From F22 sp963675625 (GTDB lineage Bacteria > Bacteroidota > Bacteroidia > Bacteroidales > Bacteroidaceae), in the NCBI GenBank assembly GCA_963675625.1, contig OY776497.1:2108001-2172000 (forward strand): DNA of 64,000 nt, in the 5' to 3' direction. The notes below the pieces were generated by a model that saw only the letters and a program-made list of their open reading frames with translations, made no database searches and was not told the DNA's origin. Position numbers and translations under genes: made by a program. Of the stretch, positions 8,376 through 17,589 are shown piece by piece (position 1 is the stretch's first letter; the number at the start of each line of letters is the position of its first letter).

Positions 8376-9632
8376 ATGAGTATAAAACTTCGATTAATTA
8401 TTATGAACTTCCTCCAATTTGCAGTTTGGGGAGCTTGGTTGATTTCACTAGGCGCATATTTAGGAGGTACACTAAAGTTTGAAGGATTACAGATTGGTAG
8501 TTTTTTTGCTACCATGGGTGTCGCTTCATTATTTATGCCAGCCGTTATAGGCATTGTAGCTGATAAATGGATCCCAGCGCAAAAATTGCTTGGTATATGT
8601 CATTTTATTGCTGGTGCTTTCATAGTTGCCGCATCTTTTCAAACTCAGTATGAGCTTCTTTATCCATTGATGTTGCTCAGTGTTTGTTTTTATATGCCAA
8701 CTATTGCATTGGTCAATTCAGTAGCGTACAACGCTTTGGAAAAAGCGCACTTGGATCCAGTAGTAGCTTTCCCACCTATTCGTGTATGGGGAACTGTTGG
8801 TTTTATAGTGTCTATGTGGATTGTAGACCTTTGCCATCTAGGCTTGAGTTCATCTCAGCTGATATTATCGGCAGTTCTTTCGTTCCTTCTTGGATTGTAT
8901 TCATTTACTCTTCCAGATTGTCCTATAAGCAAGAAAGAAGATGTTGAAAAGAAATCGTGGGTAGATCATATGGGATTGCGTGCCTTTATGTTATTTAAAC
9001 ATCATAAAATGGCGTTATTTTTTATTTTTTCAATGTTGTTGGGTATGTCTCTGCAAGTTACAAATGCTTTTGCAGATGATTATCTTAAAAAATTTGGAGA
9101 GATGAAAGATGCAGCAGGTAATTTGATTTATGCTGGTACATTTGGAGTCGAACATTCTACAATGTTGATTTCTTTATCTCAGATCAGTGAAACATTGTGT
9201 ATTCTATTGATTCCTTTCTTCCTAAAACGATGTGGAATTAAGAAAGTAATGCTCATTAGTATGTTTGCTTGGGTATTACGTTTTGGGTTGTTGGGAGCTG
9301 GAGACCCAGGAACTGGGGTGTGGATGCTCGTTTTGTCCATGATTGTTTATGGCGTAGCTTTCGATTTCTTTAATATATCAGGTTCTTTATATGTTGAACA
9401 AGAAACGAATCCTTCTATCCGTAGTAGTGCACAAGGTGTCTTTATGATTATGACTAATGGATTGGGAGCTTTTATAGGCTCTTATGCAGCTGGTGCGGTT
9501 GTACAAAAGTTGGGAAATACAATGATATCTTGGTATCTATTTGCAGGCTTTGCTTTTGTTGTTGCTATTCTATTTGGTATTTTCTTTAGATACAAGCACA
9601 ATCCAAAGGAGTTGCAAGCTGCATCCAATTAA
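8376..9632 (+). CDS. Nucleoside:H+ symporter family MFS permease
   Basis: A 418-residue inner-membrane carrier with about 12 helices, of the NupG/XapB-like nucleoside:H+ symporter family. The N-terminus SIKLRLIIMNFLQFAVWGAWLISLGAY and the segment YMPTIALVNSVAYNAL are characteristic, as are PPIRVWGTVGFIVSMW and NISGSLYVEQET. It would import nucleosides for salvage. Specificity is inferred from the family, not from binding residues. The rsmE gene starts 15 bp after its stop, so they are probably one transcript from the promoter at 8306-8335. Confidence 0.88.
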   Translation: MSIKLRLIIMNFLQFAVWGAWLISLGAYLGGTLKFEGLQIGSFFATMGVASLFMPAVIGIVADKWIPAQKLLGICHFIAGAFIVAASFQTQYELLYPLMLLSVCFYMPTIALVNSVAYNALEKAHLDPVVAFPPIRVWGTVGFIVSMWIVDLCHLGLSSSQLILSAVLSFLLGLYSFTLPDCPISKKEDVEKKSWVDHMGLRAFMLFKHHKMALFFIFSMLLGMSLQVTNAFADDYLKKFGEMKDAAGNLIYAGTFGVEHSTMLISLSQISETLCILLIPFFLKRCGIKKVMLISMFAWVLRFGLLGAGDPGTGVWMLVLSMIVYGVAFDFFNISGSLYVEQETNPSIRSSAQGVFMIMTNGLGAFIGSYAAGAVVQKLGNTMISWYLFAGFAFVVAILFGIFFRYKHNPKELQAASN

Positions 9633-9647
9633 TATAACTTTAAATGT

Positions 9648-10364
9648 ATGTTTTACACACCAGATATAGACACATTACATGAGCTGCCTCATGAGGAGGC
9701 GGCTCATTGTAGTCGTGTACTTCGGAAAGAAGAGGGAGATCGTATTACTTTGACTGATGGGAAAGGGCATTTTTTTGAGGCAACGATTACTGCTGCCAGT
9801 TCCAAACGAGTTTTGTTTCAAATTGATACAGAAGAACAGCAAGTCCCTTTGTGGCATAAGAAACTACATTTGGCAGTAGCTCCAACTAAAAATATGGATA
9901 GGAATGAATGGTTGGCAGAGAAGGCTACAGAAATAGGTTTTGATCATCTTACTTTTATCAAGTGTAAACATTCAGAACGTAAGGTTATCAAACGAGACCG
10001 CATAGAGAAGATTATGATATCTGCTATGAAGCAATCTTTAAAGGCTCGCTTACCCCAGTTAGATGATATGGTTGAATTTAAAAAATTTGTACACCAAGAT
10101 TTCTCTGGGCAGAAATTTATTGCCTATTGCTATAGTGAAGGTGCTGAAGGATTGCCAGTTCGTACAGAGTTGCAAGATTTAATTGATCCATTGCAAGATA
10201 GTTTAGTCTTGATTGGACCAGAGGGGGATTTTAGTGAAGAAGAGATTCAAATGGCTTTCGACTGTGGTTTTCTTCCTATATTATTAGGGCCATCTCGCCT
10301 CAGAACAGAAACGGCTGCTTTGGCAGCAGTACATATAATGAATCTGACACACAGAAAGAAATAA
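9648..10364 (+). CDS. rsmE: 16S rRNA m3U1498 methyltransferase
   Basis: A 238-residue SPOUT-fold methyltransferase that methylates U1498 of 16S rRNA using S-adenosylmethionine. The N-terminal PUA-like part (HCSRVLRKEEGDRITLTDGKG) is followed by the catalytic knot, where LVLIGPEGDFSEEEI and LLGPSRLRTETAALAAVHI form the cofactor site. KNMDRNEWLAEKATEIGF is also typical. The length is normal. It sits directly behind the nucleoside permease gene. Confidence 0.95.
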   Translation: MFYTPDIDTLHELPHEEAAHCSRVLRKEEGDRITLTDGKGHFFEATITAASSKRVLFQIDTEEQQVPLWHKKLHLAVAPTKNMDRNEWLAEKATEIGFDHLTFIKCKHSERKVIKRDRIEKIMISAMKQSLKARLPQLDDMVEFKKFVHQDFSGQKFIAYCYSEGAEGLPVRTELQDLIDPLQDSLVLIGPEGDFSEEEIQMAFDCGFLPILLGPSRLRTETAALAAVHIMNLTHRKK

Positions 10365-10373
10365 GAAATAGAA

Positions 10374-10405
10374 TTTGGATATATAGCAATTTTGTTGTAT
10401 TTTTG
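10374..10405 (+). promoter_or_regulatory. Promoter of the Nif3-like gene
   Basis: TTTG at 10374-10377, 20 bp, TATTTTTG at 10398-10405. The implied transcript starts about 20 bases before the ATG at 10432 and supports that start over the GTG at 10426. Confidence 0.75.
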
Positions 10406-10431
10406 CGGCTTAAATATACTTTTTAGTGCAC

Positions 10432-11235
10432 ATGAATATCCAAGAGATAGTAAATGCCCTTGAACATTTTGCACCTTTGCCCCTACAGGAGAGCTACGAC
10501 AATGCTGGTCTGTTGGTCGGATTTACAGAGGAGCAAGAAGCTACAGGGGCATTGTTGTGTCTTGACATTACCCCTGAGGTAATTGATGAGGCCATAGAAA
10601 GAGGATTAAATGTCGTGATTGCTCATCATCCTATTATTTTTGCAGGAATGAAGCAGCTACGTAAGGATGATTTTGTCTCATACTGTGTGATGAAGGCGAT
10701 ACGGGCTGGTGTTGCATTGTATGCTGCTCATACCAATTTGGATAATGCATATGAAGGTGTCAATTATGCACTAGGGCATCAGTTAGGACTAAAGGAGATG
10801 CGTCCACTGTTACCTAATCCAAATTATAATGGTCATGGTAGTGGAATTATAGGACGTTTTCCTAAACCAATTTCAGTTCCAGCTTACCTTCATTTATTGA
10901 TGGATATTATGGATTGTCCAATGATTCAGCATAATCGTTATATGTCCTCTCAACAAATAGAGTGGGTAGCGATGTGCACCGGGGCAGGTGCCTTTATGAT
11001 TGATGAGGCAAAAAGAGTAGGAGCAGATACTTTTTTGACAGGAGAAGTTAAATATCACGAGTTTTTTGGGTATGATAATGCGCTCTTAATTACGGCGGCA
11101 GGGCACTATCAAACAGAACAGTTTTCCATAGCTTTATTAGAGCGTATTTTGAATAACGCATTGCCCGATTTACCTACTTCATGCACAAGTATTTGTACAA
11201 ATGCTATATGTACAACCTTAAGAAATAACTTATAG
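10432..11235 (+). CDS. Nif3-like dinuclear metal-centre protein
   Basis: A 267-residue protein of the Nif3/YbgI/YqfO family, which forms toroidal hexamers with a two-metal site per subunit. Metal-ligand motifs are visible: NVVIAHHPIIFAGMKQL, YAAHTNLDNAYEGVNYALG and, near the C-terminus, GHYQTEQFSIALLERIL. The Bacteroidota short form is seen here, without the inserted PII-like domain. Databases often name it GTP cyclohydrolase I type 2, but its physiological reaction is not settled. I take the ATG at 10432 rather than the GTG two codons upstream. It is cotranscribed with the zinc-ribbon gene 11 bp downstream. Confidence 0.9.
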   Translation: MNIQEIVNALEHFAPLPLQESYDNAGLLVGFTEEQEATGALLCLDITPEVIDEAIERGLNVVIAHHPIIFAGMKQLRKDDFVSYCVMKAIRAGVALYAAHTNLDNAYEGVNYALGHQLGLKEMRPLLPNPNYNGHGSGIIGRFPKPISVPAYLHLLMDIMDCPMIQHNRYMSSQQIEWVAMCTGAGAFMIDEAKRVGADTFLTGEVKYHEFFGYDNALLITAAGHYQTEQFSIALLERILNNALPDLPTSCTSICTNAICTTLRNNL

Positions 11236-11246
11236 AAAATAATAGA

Positions 11247-12071
11247 ATGGCAAAAGAAAAAAAATCATCTGAAGCAACAGTAGAGGAAAGACTTAATAAC
11301 CTTTATGCTTTGCAGCAAACTTTGTCAAGTATTGATGAAATTAAAACTCTACGTGGAGAACTTCCTCTAGAAGTTGAAGATCTTGAAGACGAAGTTAAAG
11401 GATTAGAAACACGTCGTGATGGTTATGAAGCTGATATTAAAGAAATCGAACATGATATAGCTCGTTTTCATAATCAACGTGAGGAAAATTTACTGTCAGT
11501 AGAGAAATTGACTAAACAGCAACAAGATGTGCGCAATAACCGTGAGTTTGATTTTTTGAGCAAAGAAATAGAATTTAAACAGCTTGATAATCAATTGTTG
11601 GACAAGAAAATTCGCGGAGCTTATGAAGAAATTAAGAAATGCGAATTCGATATTAATCATTGCGAAAAATTAATTGATGAACGTGCCGCAGATCTAGAAG
11701 TTAAGCGTGCCGAGTTGGAAAAGATTACCAACGAAACAAAAAAGGATGAAGAATTACTTCATGTAACTGCTCAAGAGCTTGAATCTAAAATTGATGAACG
11801 CTTGTTGTATAGCTTTTCACGTATTCGTTCGAACGTGCGCAATGGCTTAGGTATTGTCTATGTGCAACGTGATGCTTGTGGTGGCTGTTTCAATCGTATT
11901 CCACCTCAACGTCAGATGGATATTCGTAGCCGTAAGAAAATTATTGTTTGTGAATACTGTGGACGTATTTTGATTGACCCAGAGTTGGCAGGTGTTTCTC
12001 TCGAAGACTCTGCAGATCAGAAGCCAAAACGTCGTGCTACTCGTAAGACTCGTAAGTCTACAGAGGAGTAA
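11247..12071 (+). CDS. C4-type zinc-ribbon coiled-coil protein
   Basis: A 274-residue cytoplasmic protein. About residues 10-185 are a long charged coiled coil, followed by a C4 zinc ribbon with Cys211-x2-Cys214 (CGGC) and Cys235-x2-Cys238 (CEYC). The tail is basic (KPKRRATRKTRKST). This is the architecture of the zf-RING_7 family, widely found next to Nif3-like genes, as here. Nucleic-acid binding is suggested by the basic tail and the ribbon. The precise role is unknown. The gene ends at a strong terminator. Confidence 0.88.
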   Translation: MAKEKKSSEATVEERLNNLYALQQTLSSIDEIKTLRGELPLEVEDLEDEVKGLETRRDGYEADIKEIEHDIARFHNQREENLLSVEKLTKQQQDVRNNREFDFLSKEIEFKQLDNQLLDKKIRGAYEEIKKCEFDINHCEKLIDERAADLEVKRAELEKITNETKKDEELLHVTAQELESKIDERLLYSFSRIRSNVRNGLGIVYVQRDACGGCFNRIPPQRQMDIRSRKKIIVCEYCGRILIDPELAGVSLEDSADQKPKRRATRKTRKSTEE

Positions 12072-12091
12072 TTATAGATTACAATAAATAT

Positions 12092-12144
12092 GACAATAGC
12101 GTGTGCTAAAAAGAGACTTTTTGGCACACGCTGTCTTTTTTTTT
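12092..12144 (+). terminator. Intrinsic terminator after the zinc-ribbon gene
   Basis: AGCGTGTGCTAAAAAG pairs with CTTTTTGGCACACGCT (one internal mismatch), extended by outer GACA/TGTC pairs and followed by a run of nine T. It separates this operon from groES. Confidence 0.9.
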
Positions 12145-12269
12145 GCAAATAGTCTAAAAATATTTCTTAGACTTCATTTTTGGCACAAGTGTTGAAAGTA
12201 CCCGATTTAGTTGTTCATTATTTGACAACGACAAAATCTTAACAAGTTAACTAATAAATAAACAACATT

Positions 12270-12545
12270 ATGAGTAAAATTAATCCATTAGCAGACAGAG
12301 TTTTGATTCTTCCTGCAGCAGCAGAGGAAAAAACAATTGGTGGTATTATTATACCTGATTCAGCAAAAGAAAAACCTCTTAAAGGGGAAGTCGTTGCGGT
12401 AGGTCATGGCACTAAAGAGGAAGAGATGGTACTTAAGGTAGGTGATGTTGTCCTATATGGCAAATATGCTGGTACAGAAATAGAAAATGAAGGTACGACT
12501 TATATAATCATGCGTCAAAACGACGTTATGGCTACTATTGGTTAA
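12270..12545 (+). CDS. groES: Co-chaperonin GroES
   Basis: A 91-residue GroES, the heptameric lid of the GroEL chamber. NPLADRVLILP opens the barrel and the mobile loop EEKTIGGIIIPDSAKEKP is intact. It is followed by GEVVAVGHG and VLYGKYAGTEI. GroEL starts 49 bp downstream in the same operon. No CIRCE-type inverted repeat (TTAGCACTC/GAGTGCTAA) is seen upstream. Instead the 130-bp upstream region contains TGGCACAAGTGTTGAA at 12181-12196, resembling a sigma-54 element but without the -12 GC. Confidence 0.98.
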   Translation: MSKINPLADRVLILPAAAEEKTIGGIIIPDSAKEKPLKGEVVAVGHGTKEEEMVLKVGDVVLYGKYAGTEIENEGTTYIIMRQNDVMATIG

Positions 12546-12594
12546 TCCGACGTGAATCAATTTAGAATAAATGGAACAAAAAATATAAACAACT

Positions 12595-14238
12595 ATGGCA
12601 AAAGAAATCTTATTTGAAGTCAGTGCTCGTGATCAGTTGAAGCAAGGTATTGATGCTTTGGCAAATGCGGTAAAAGTCACTCTAGGCCCTAAAGGTCGTA
12701 ATGTGATTATTGAAAAGAAATTTGGTGCCCCACATATTACCAAAGATGGTGTGACTGTGGCAAAGGAAATCGAGCTAGAAGATGCTTTTCAAAATACAGG
12801 TGCACAACTTGTTAAAGAAGTAGCCAGTAAGACAGGTGATGATGCAGGTGATGGTACTACTACTGCTACAGTTTTAGCACAAGCAATTGTCACACAAGGT
12901 TTGAAAAATGTTACTGCTGGAGCCAATCCAATGGATTTGAAGCGAGGGATTGATAAAGCAGTTTCAGCCGTAATCAAATCAATCAAAGAGCAAAGCCATG
13001 AAGTTGGTCACAACTACGAACAAATAGAACAAGTAGCTGCGATTTCAGCAAACAATGATAAAGAAATTGGTGCTCTCCTTGCTGAAGCAATGCGTAAGGT
13101 CAGTACAGACGGTGTGATTACTATCGAAGAAGCCAAAGGACGTGAAACAACTATTGAAGTTGTTGAAGGGATGCAATTTGATCGTGGATATTTGTCACCA
13201 TATTTTGTGACAAACACAGAAAAGATGGAAGTTGAGATGGAAAATCCATATGTCCTAATTTACGACAAGAAGATTTCGAATCTAAAGGATATGTTGAACA
13301 TTCTAGAACAAGCTGTAAAAACAGGGCGTCCATTGTTGATTATTGCAGAAGATGTAGATAGTGAAGCGTTGACCACATTGGTTGTCAATCGTTTGCGTAC
13401 TCAACTTAAAATCTGTGCAGTGAAAGCACCAGGCTTTGGAGATCGTCGCAAAGAAATGCTAGAAGATATTGCTGTATTGACTGGTGGTATTGTTATTAGC
13501 GAAGAGAAAGGTATCACTTTGGAACAAGCTACACTTGACATGTTGGGTACATCCGAAAAAATCAATATCTCAAAGGATAGCACAACTATTGTCAATGGTG
13601 CTGGTGATTCAGCTAAAATTGCAGAGCGTGTAGCACAAATTCGGGTGCAGATTGAAAATTCTACCTCAGATTACGATAAAGAGAAACTCCAAGAACGTCT
13701 TGCTAAGCTAGCAGGTGGTGTGGCTGTGATGTATGTTGGTGCTTCATCAGAGGTTGAATTGAAAGAGAAGAAAGATCGCGTAGATGATGCACTTTGTGCA
13801 ACTCGTGCAGCAATGGAGGAAGGTATTGTACCTGGTGGTGGAGTTACTTTGATTCGTGCCATCAAAGCTCTTGATCATTTAGAAGGAGAAGTAGCTGATG
13901 AAACAACAGGTATAGAAATTGTACGTCGTGCAATTGAAGAACCACTTCGACAGATTGTGGCCAATGCTGGCAAAGAAGGTGCTGTTGTTGTACAAAAGGT
14001 GGCAGAAGGTGAGGGTGATTTTGGATACAATGCGCGTACAGATGTGTATGAAAACATGTTTAAAGCGGGAGTCATCGATCCAGCTAAGGTAACACGTATT
14101 GCCCTTGAGAATGCAGCATCTATCGCTGGTATGTTCTTGACTACAGAATGTGTTATCGTTGATAAGAAAGAACCACTATCAGATATGTCTGCTATGGCAG
14201 GTGCGCAAGGTATGGGAGGTATGGGTGGCATGATGTAG
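12595..14238 (+). CDS. groEL: Chaperonin GroEL
   Basis: A 547-residue 60-kDa chaperonin, complete from MAKEILF to the C-terminal Gly/Met tail (GGMGGMM). The ATP site motif DAGDGTTTATVLAQ, the apical-domain segment and the late AALENAASIAGMFLTTE-type segment (IALENAASIAGMFLTTE) are all intact. It is the second gene of the groESL operon and is followed by a good intrinsic terminator. It assists protein folding in the cytoplasm. Confidence 0.99.
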   Translation: MAKEILFEVSARDQLKQGIDALANAVKVTLGPKGRNVIIEKKFGAPHITKDGVTVAKEIELEDAFQNTGAQLVKEVASKTGDDAGDGTTTATVLAQAIVTQGLKNVTAGANPMDLKRGIDKAVSAVIKSIKEQSHEVGHNYEQIEQVAAISANNDKEIGALLAEAMRKVSTDGVITIEEAKGRETTIEVVEGMQFDRGYLSPYFVTNTEKMEVEMENPYVLIYDKKISNLKDMLNILEQAVKTGRPLLIIAEDVDSEALTTLVVNRLRTQLKICAVKAPGFGDRRKEMLEDIAVLTGGIVISEEKGITLEQATLDMLGTSEKINISKDSTTIVNGAGDSAKIAERVAQIRVQIENSTSDYDKEKLQERLAKLAGGVAVMYVGASSEVELKEKKDRVDDALCATRAAMEEGIVPGGGVTLIRAIKALDHLEGEVADETTGIEIVRRAIEEPLRQIVANAGKEGAVVVQKVAEGEGDFGYNARTDVYENMFKAGVIDPAKVTRIALENAASIAGMFLTTECVIVDKKEPLSDMSAMAGAQGMGGMGGMM

Positions 14239-14275
14239 TATGCTCCCAACAGAATACTGTTAAAAATCAAAGAAG

Positions 14276-14310
14276 GTAGGAGAACAGGTATGCTGTTCTT
14301 CTACTTTTTT
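14276..14310 (+). terminator. Intrinsic terminator after groEL
   Basis: A 12-base stem GTAGGAGAACAG/CTGTTCTTCTAC with one G-T wobble and a 5-base loop, followed by six T. Confidence 0.88.
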
Positions 14311-14345
14311 GTATCTTTCGAACCATAAAAAAGTATATATTAAAT

Positions 14346-15425
14346 ATGGAAATTTCAATGAGAAGTTTTGCAAGTGATAATAATTCTGGTGTTCATCCAG
14401 AGATTATACAAGCCATTCAAGAGGCAAATGTAGATCATGCTGTTGGATATGGTGATGATTTTTGGACCAAAACAGCTTGTAAGAAGATTGCCGAGATTAT
14501 AGGTGAAGAAGCTATGCCTCTGTTTGTATTCAATGGTACTGGGGCTAATGTTGTTGCTTTACAATTAATGACACGTTCCTTTCATACAGTTTTTTGTGCT
14601 GAAACAGCTCATATCTATGTTGACGAATGTGGTGCACCAGCTAAATCAACTGGATGTCACATACGTCCTATAACTACTAAAGATGGAAAGTTAACTCCAG
14701 AACTTATTCGACCACACATACATGGAGTAGGTGATCAACATCATTCACAGCCTCGTGCTATTTATATTTCTCAATGTACAGAGCTTGGTACCATTTACAC
14801 ACTCGAAGAATTGAAATTACTTCGAGCTTTTGCAGATAAACATAACTTATACATTTTGATGGATGGTGCACGCATCTCCAATGCTTGTTGTGCTCTAGGT
14901 TGTAGTCTTCGTGCAATGACTGTCGAAACAGGTATAGATGTAGTTGTACTAGGAGGTACTAAAAATGGATTAATGGTTGGAGAGTGTCTTCTTGTTATTA
15001 ATGATTCTTTAAAGAAGGATGCACTTTTTGTACGTAAGCAACAAGCACAATTGGCTTCTAAAATGCGTTATTTATCTTGTCAGTTCTCGGCTTATTTAGA
15101 TAATAATATTTGGTTAAAAAATGCACGACATGCAAATGAGATGGCTGATCGATTACATAAAGGTCTTGCTGCATTTGAGCAAGTGACTTTTACGCAAGAA
15201 GTCGAAAGTAATCAGTTATTCTTAAAAATGCCTTATCCAGTTATCCAAAAATTGTTAGAAACCTATTCCTTTTATTTTTGGAATGAAGCAGCTCATGAAA
15301 TTCGTTTTGTAACTTCTTGGGATACTACTAAAGAGGATGTTGATACTCTTATTGCAAGAGTTAGAGAGCTAATAGAAGGTATTCAAGAAAACAATGTGGA
15401 AGAAACTGTGATAATAGACAAGTAA
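14346..15425 (+). CDS. Threonine aldolase-like PLP enzyme (beta-eliminating lyase family)
   Basis: A 359-residue fold-type I PLP enzyme close to low-specificity L-threonine aldolases, which split threonine to glycine and acetaldehyde. Motifs: MRSFASDNNSGVHPEI at the start, FNGTGANVVALQ (cofactor phosphate), LMDGARISNA with Asp173 contacting the pyridine nitrogen, and Lys206 in LGGTKNG as the probable Schiff-base lysine. Several glycine-metabolic or other beta-eliminating lyases share this outline, so substrate is only probable. The first ATG (14346) and an ATG at 14358 are both possible starts. It follows groEL after a terminator and is probably its own unit. Confidence 0.85.
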   Translation: MEISMRSFASDNNSGVHPEIIQAIQEANVDHAVGYGDDFWTKTACKKIAEIIGEEAMPLFVFNGTGANVVALQLMTRSFHTVFCAETAHIYVDECGAPAKSTGCHIRPITTKDGKLTPELIRPHIHGVGDQHHSQPRAIYISQCTELGTIYTLEELKLLRAFADKHNLYILMDGARISNACCALGCSLRAMTVETGIDVVVLGGTKNGLMVGECLLVINDSLKKDALFVRKQQAQLASKMRYLSCQFSAYLDNNIWLKNARHANEMADRLHKGLAAFEQVTFTQEVESNQLFLKMPYPVIQKLLETYSFYFWNEAAHEIRFVTSWDTTKEDVDTLIARVRELIEGIQENNVEETVIIDK

Positions 15426-15474
15426 TTATATATGTAAGCTTCTGAATACCATAATATTAATATATTTAGGCATA

Positions 15475-16179
15475 CTAAAATAAAGGATCCATTTGCTTGA
15501 TTCTGAGATCTTCTTTTTCAGAATTGGGCAAATGTTTTTTCATCAAAGCATAAAATCTTTTGCTATGATTGGCTTCTACAAGATGGCACAACTCATGAAC
15601 AATGACATGCTCTATAAGTTCTAGTGGAAGCTTGCACAAACTGACATTTAATGATATATGACCACATGATGAACAGCTTCCCCAACGTGTTTTCATATGT
15701 TTGTAAGTAATTTTGTGCACTTGTACACCTATGATGTTACTCCATTTCTGGAGCATAGGATCTGAAATCTTAATCAGTTGATTCTGATAAAATAATTTCA
15801 TTCGCTTTTCACTTATTTCAATCGTTTCGTTAGGGAATTTTTCCATGATCAAATTCTCGTGTCTGATATAAGGCAAACGAGAACTTTTTTGTACCATTTT
15901 TGTTTTTAAAGTGTAGGTCTCTCCAAGTATCTGAAATCGTTCACCGTCATTGTATTGACGGCATTTATCTTTCATTTTCTCTTTAGTATGGGTAACCATT
16001 TGTTTAACACGGTTCATTTTGGGGAGAAACAAATTTTGAATTTCTTCGATAGATACACCTACTGGAGCTGAGATCTTGACTTCTCCGTGCGGAATGCATA
16101 CACGAAGATTTATTTTAGTCATATTCTTTTTCCATGAAACTTCTATGGGTACACCATCTAATTCAATCAGTTTTCTCAT
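15475..16179 (-). CDS. YgjP-like metallopeptidase domain protein
   Basis: A 234-residue protein of the YgjP/DUF45 (WLM-like) zinc metallopeptidase group. The zinc signature H195-E-L-C-H199 is clear, with further ligand candidates around ANHSKRFY (His205). RWGSCSSCGHISLNVSLCKLP precedes it as in the family. No signal peptide is present, so it is cytoplasmic. In other bacteria relatives associate with type I restriction systems, but no restriction genes are near here. It starts 4 bases after the stop of the NhaC-type gene and is cotranscribed with it. Substrate unknown. Confidence 0.88.
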   Translation of the reverse strand: MRKLIELDGVPIEVSWKKNMTKINLRVCIPHGEVKISAPVGVSIEEIQNLFLPKMNRVKQMVTHTKEKMKDKCRQYNDGERFQILGETYTLKTKMVQKSSRLPYIRHENLIMEKFPNETIEISEKRMKLFYQNQLIKISDPMLQKWSNIIGVQVHKITYKHMKTRWGSCSSCGHISLNVSLCKLPLELIEHVIVHELCHLVEANHSKRFYALMKKHLPNSEKEDLRIKQMDPLF

Positions 16180-16183
16180 AAAA

Positions 16184-17482
16184 TCAACTCCATTTCTTTG
16201 GGTAGCCTAATAGAATCGCTCCAAGTGCAAAAAGTCCCATACACATAGGATAATATAAGTACGACACAATTTCTATAGGTGAAATAGCTGCTAGTCCAGC
16301 GGCCATTAAAACTTGGGCACCATAGGGAATCAGTCCTTGAATAAAGCAGGAGAAAGTATCTAATATACTAGCTGTCTTTTGTGGGGTTAATTTAAATTTG
16401 ACGCTAATGTCGTGTGCTATAGGACCAATGGTTAAGACTGCAATGGTATTGTTTGCTGTGCAAAGATTGGCAATACATACCATAGCTGCAATAGATAACT
16501 CTGCTCCTCGTTTAGTCCTTACTCCTCGAGTCAATAATTGTATGATATAATTGATCCCTCCATTATGACGAATCATTTCCAACATACCTCCTGCTAGTAG
16601 TGCAATGATGATGAGTTCACCCATACCTAAAATTCCGTCTCCCAACGCTCCAAACCAATCAAATACTCCAAAGCTATGTGTTAATAAGCCAATTATACCA
16701 GACAATACTATGCCAAGTATAAGTACTAATAATACATTCATTCCAGCAGCTGCCGTTATTAAAACGACTAGGTAAGGAATAACTTTTATCCAATCTACTT
16801 GTCCAGCTTCGGCTCCTCCCTTTACTTGAAGACCCATGACTACATAGATAATTAATATGATGACAGCAGCAGGAGTTACTATTAAACTATTGACTCGAAA
16901 TTTATCACGCATCTTACACCCCTGAGTCCTCGTTGCCGCAATGGTCGTGTCAGATATAAAACTGAGGTTATCACCAAAAAAAGCTCCTCCTACAATTATT
17001 GCTACCATTAGTGGGGTTGAGATCCCCAAACGTTCAGCAATACCTATAGCAACAGGGGTTAAAGCTACAATAGTACCGACAGAAGTTCCAATACTTAGTG
17101 AGATAAAACATGCAGCTATAAAAATTCCTGCCATTAAGAGTTGATCAGGAACTACCCAAAGTGTCAAATTGACAGTTGCATCTATTGCTCCCATGACTTT
17201 TGCACTTTGTGCAAAAGCACCTGCAAGGATATAGATCCATATCATTAAGGTGATATTTGGATTGGCGGCTCCTTTGCTAAATCGTTCAATGCGAGATGAT
17301 AATTTTTCTCCTCGGCTAATCATAATGGCCCATGCCGATGCAATAACAAAAGCCACGGTAATGGGCATCTTGTAAAAGTCATTCATGTATATCGAAGTGA
17401 GCAGATACACGCAAAAGAATACAAAAAGTGGAGATAATGTCCACAAATTATAATGTCTAGGAGTTGTCGTTTGATCATTCAT
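16184..17482 (-). CDS. NhaC-family Na+/H+ antiporter
   Basis: A 432-residue inner-membrane carrier with about 11-12 helices, of the NhaC family. Characteristic stretches are SIGTSVGTIVALTPVAIGIAER, GAFFGDNLSFISDTTIAATRTQGC and ANLCTANNTIAVLTIGPIA. Family members exchange sodium and protons, or in some cases couple to dicarboxylates such as malate/lactate (MleN), so the substrate is tentative. A TATCTTTG -7 element on the minus strand (17487-17494) ends only 4 bases before the ATG, which suggests a leaderless message. The YgjP gene follows after 4 bases. Confidence 0.88.
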   Translation of the reverse strand: MNDQTTTPRHYNLWTLSPLFVFFCVYLLTSIYMNDFYKMPITVAFVIASAWAIMISRGEKLSSRIERFSKGAANPNITLMIWIYILAGAFAQSAKVMGAIDATVNLTLWVVPDQLLMAGIFIAACFISLSIGTSVGTIVALTPVAIGIAERLGISTPLMVAIIVGGAFFGDNLSFISDTTIAATRTQGCKMRDKFRVNSLIVTPAAVIILIIYVVMGLQVKGGAEAGQVDWIKVIPYLVVLITAAAGMNVLLVLILGIVLSGIIGLLTHSFGVFDWFGALGDGILGMGELIIIALLAGGMLEMIRHNGGINYIIQLLTRGVRTKRGAELSIAAMVCIANLCTANNTIAVLTIGPIAHDISVKFKLTPQKTASILDTFSCFIQGLIPYGAQVLMAAGLAAISPIEIVSYLYYPMCMGLFALGAILLGYPKKWS

Positions 17483-17486
17483 GTGG

Positions 17487-17494
17487 CAAAGATA
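17487..17494 (-). promoter_or_regulatory. -7 element abutting the NhaC-family start codon
   Basis: TATCTTTG on the minus strand, followed by four bases and then the ATG at 17482. No clear -33 TTG is seen. If used, transcription would start at or next to the start codon. Confidence 0.45.
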
Positions 17495-17514
17495 CGAAAA
17501 AAGATATAAATAAG

Positions 17515-17545
17515 ATAGGGCGTACCTATATATGGTACGCCCTAT
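17515..17545 (-). terminator. Hairpin downstream of the FadL-like gene
   Basis: A perfect 12-bp stem ATAGGGCGTACC/GGTACGCCCTAT with a 7-base loop. On the minus strand the tail is only moderately T-rich (cttatttatatc). It lies between the FadL-like gene and the NhaC-family promoter. Confidence 0.7.
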
Positions 17546-17589
17546 AGTAATAGAGAGGTTGTTATTATATTAATTTCAAGAGATTAGTG

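Noticed and set aside
15475..16179. Restriction-modification locus around the YgjP-like gene
   Set aside because: No methylase, specificity or nuclease gene lies nearby; the neighbour is an ion antiporter.
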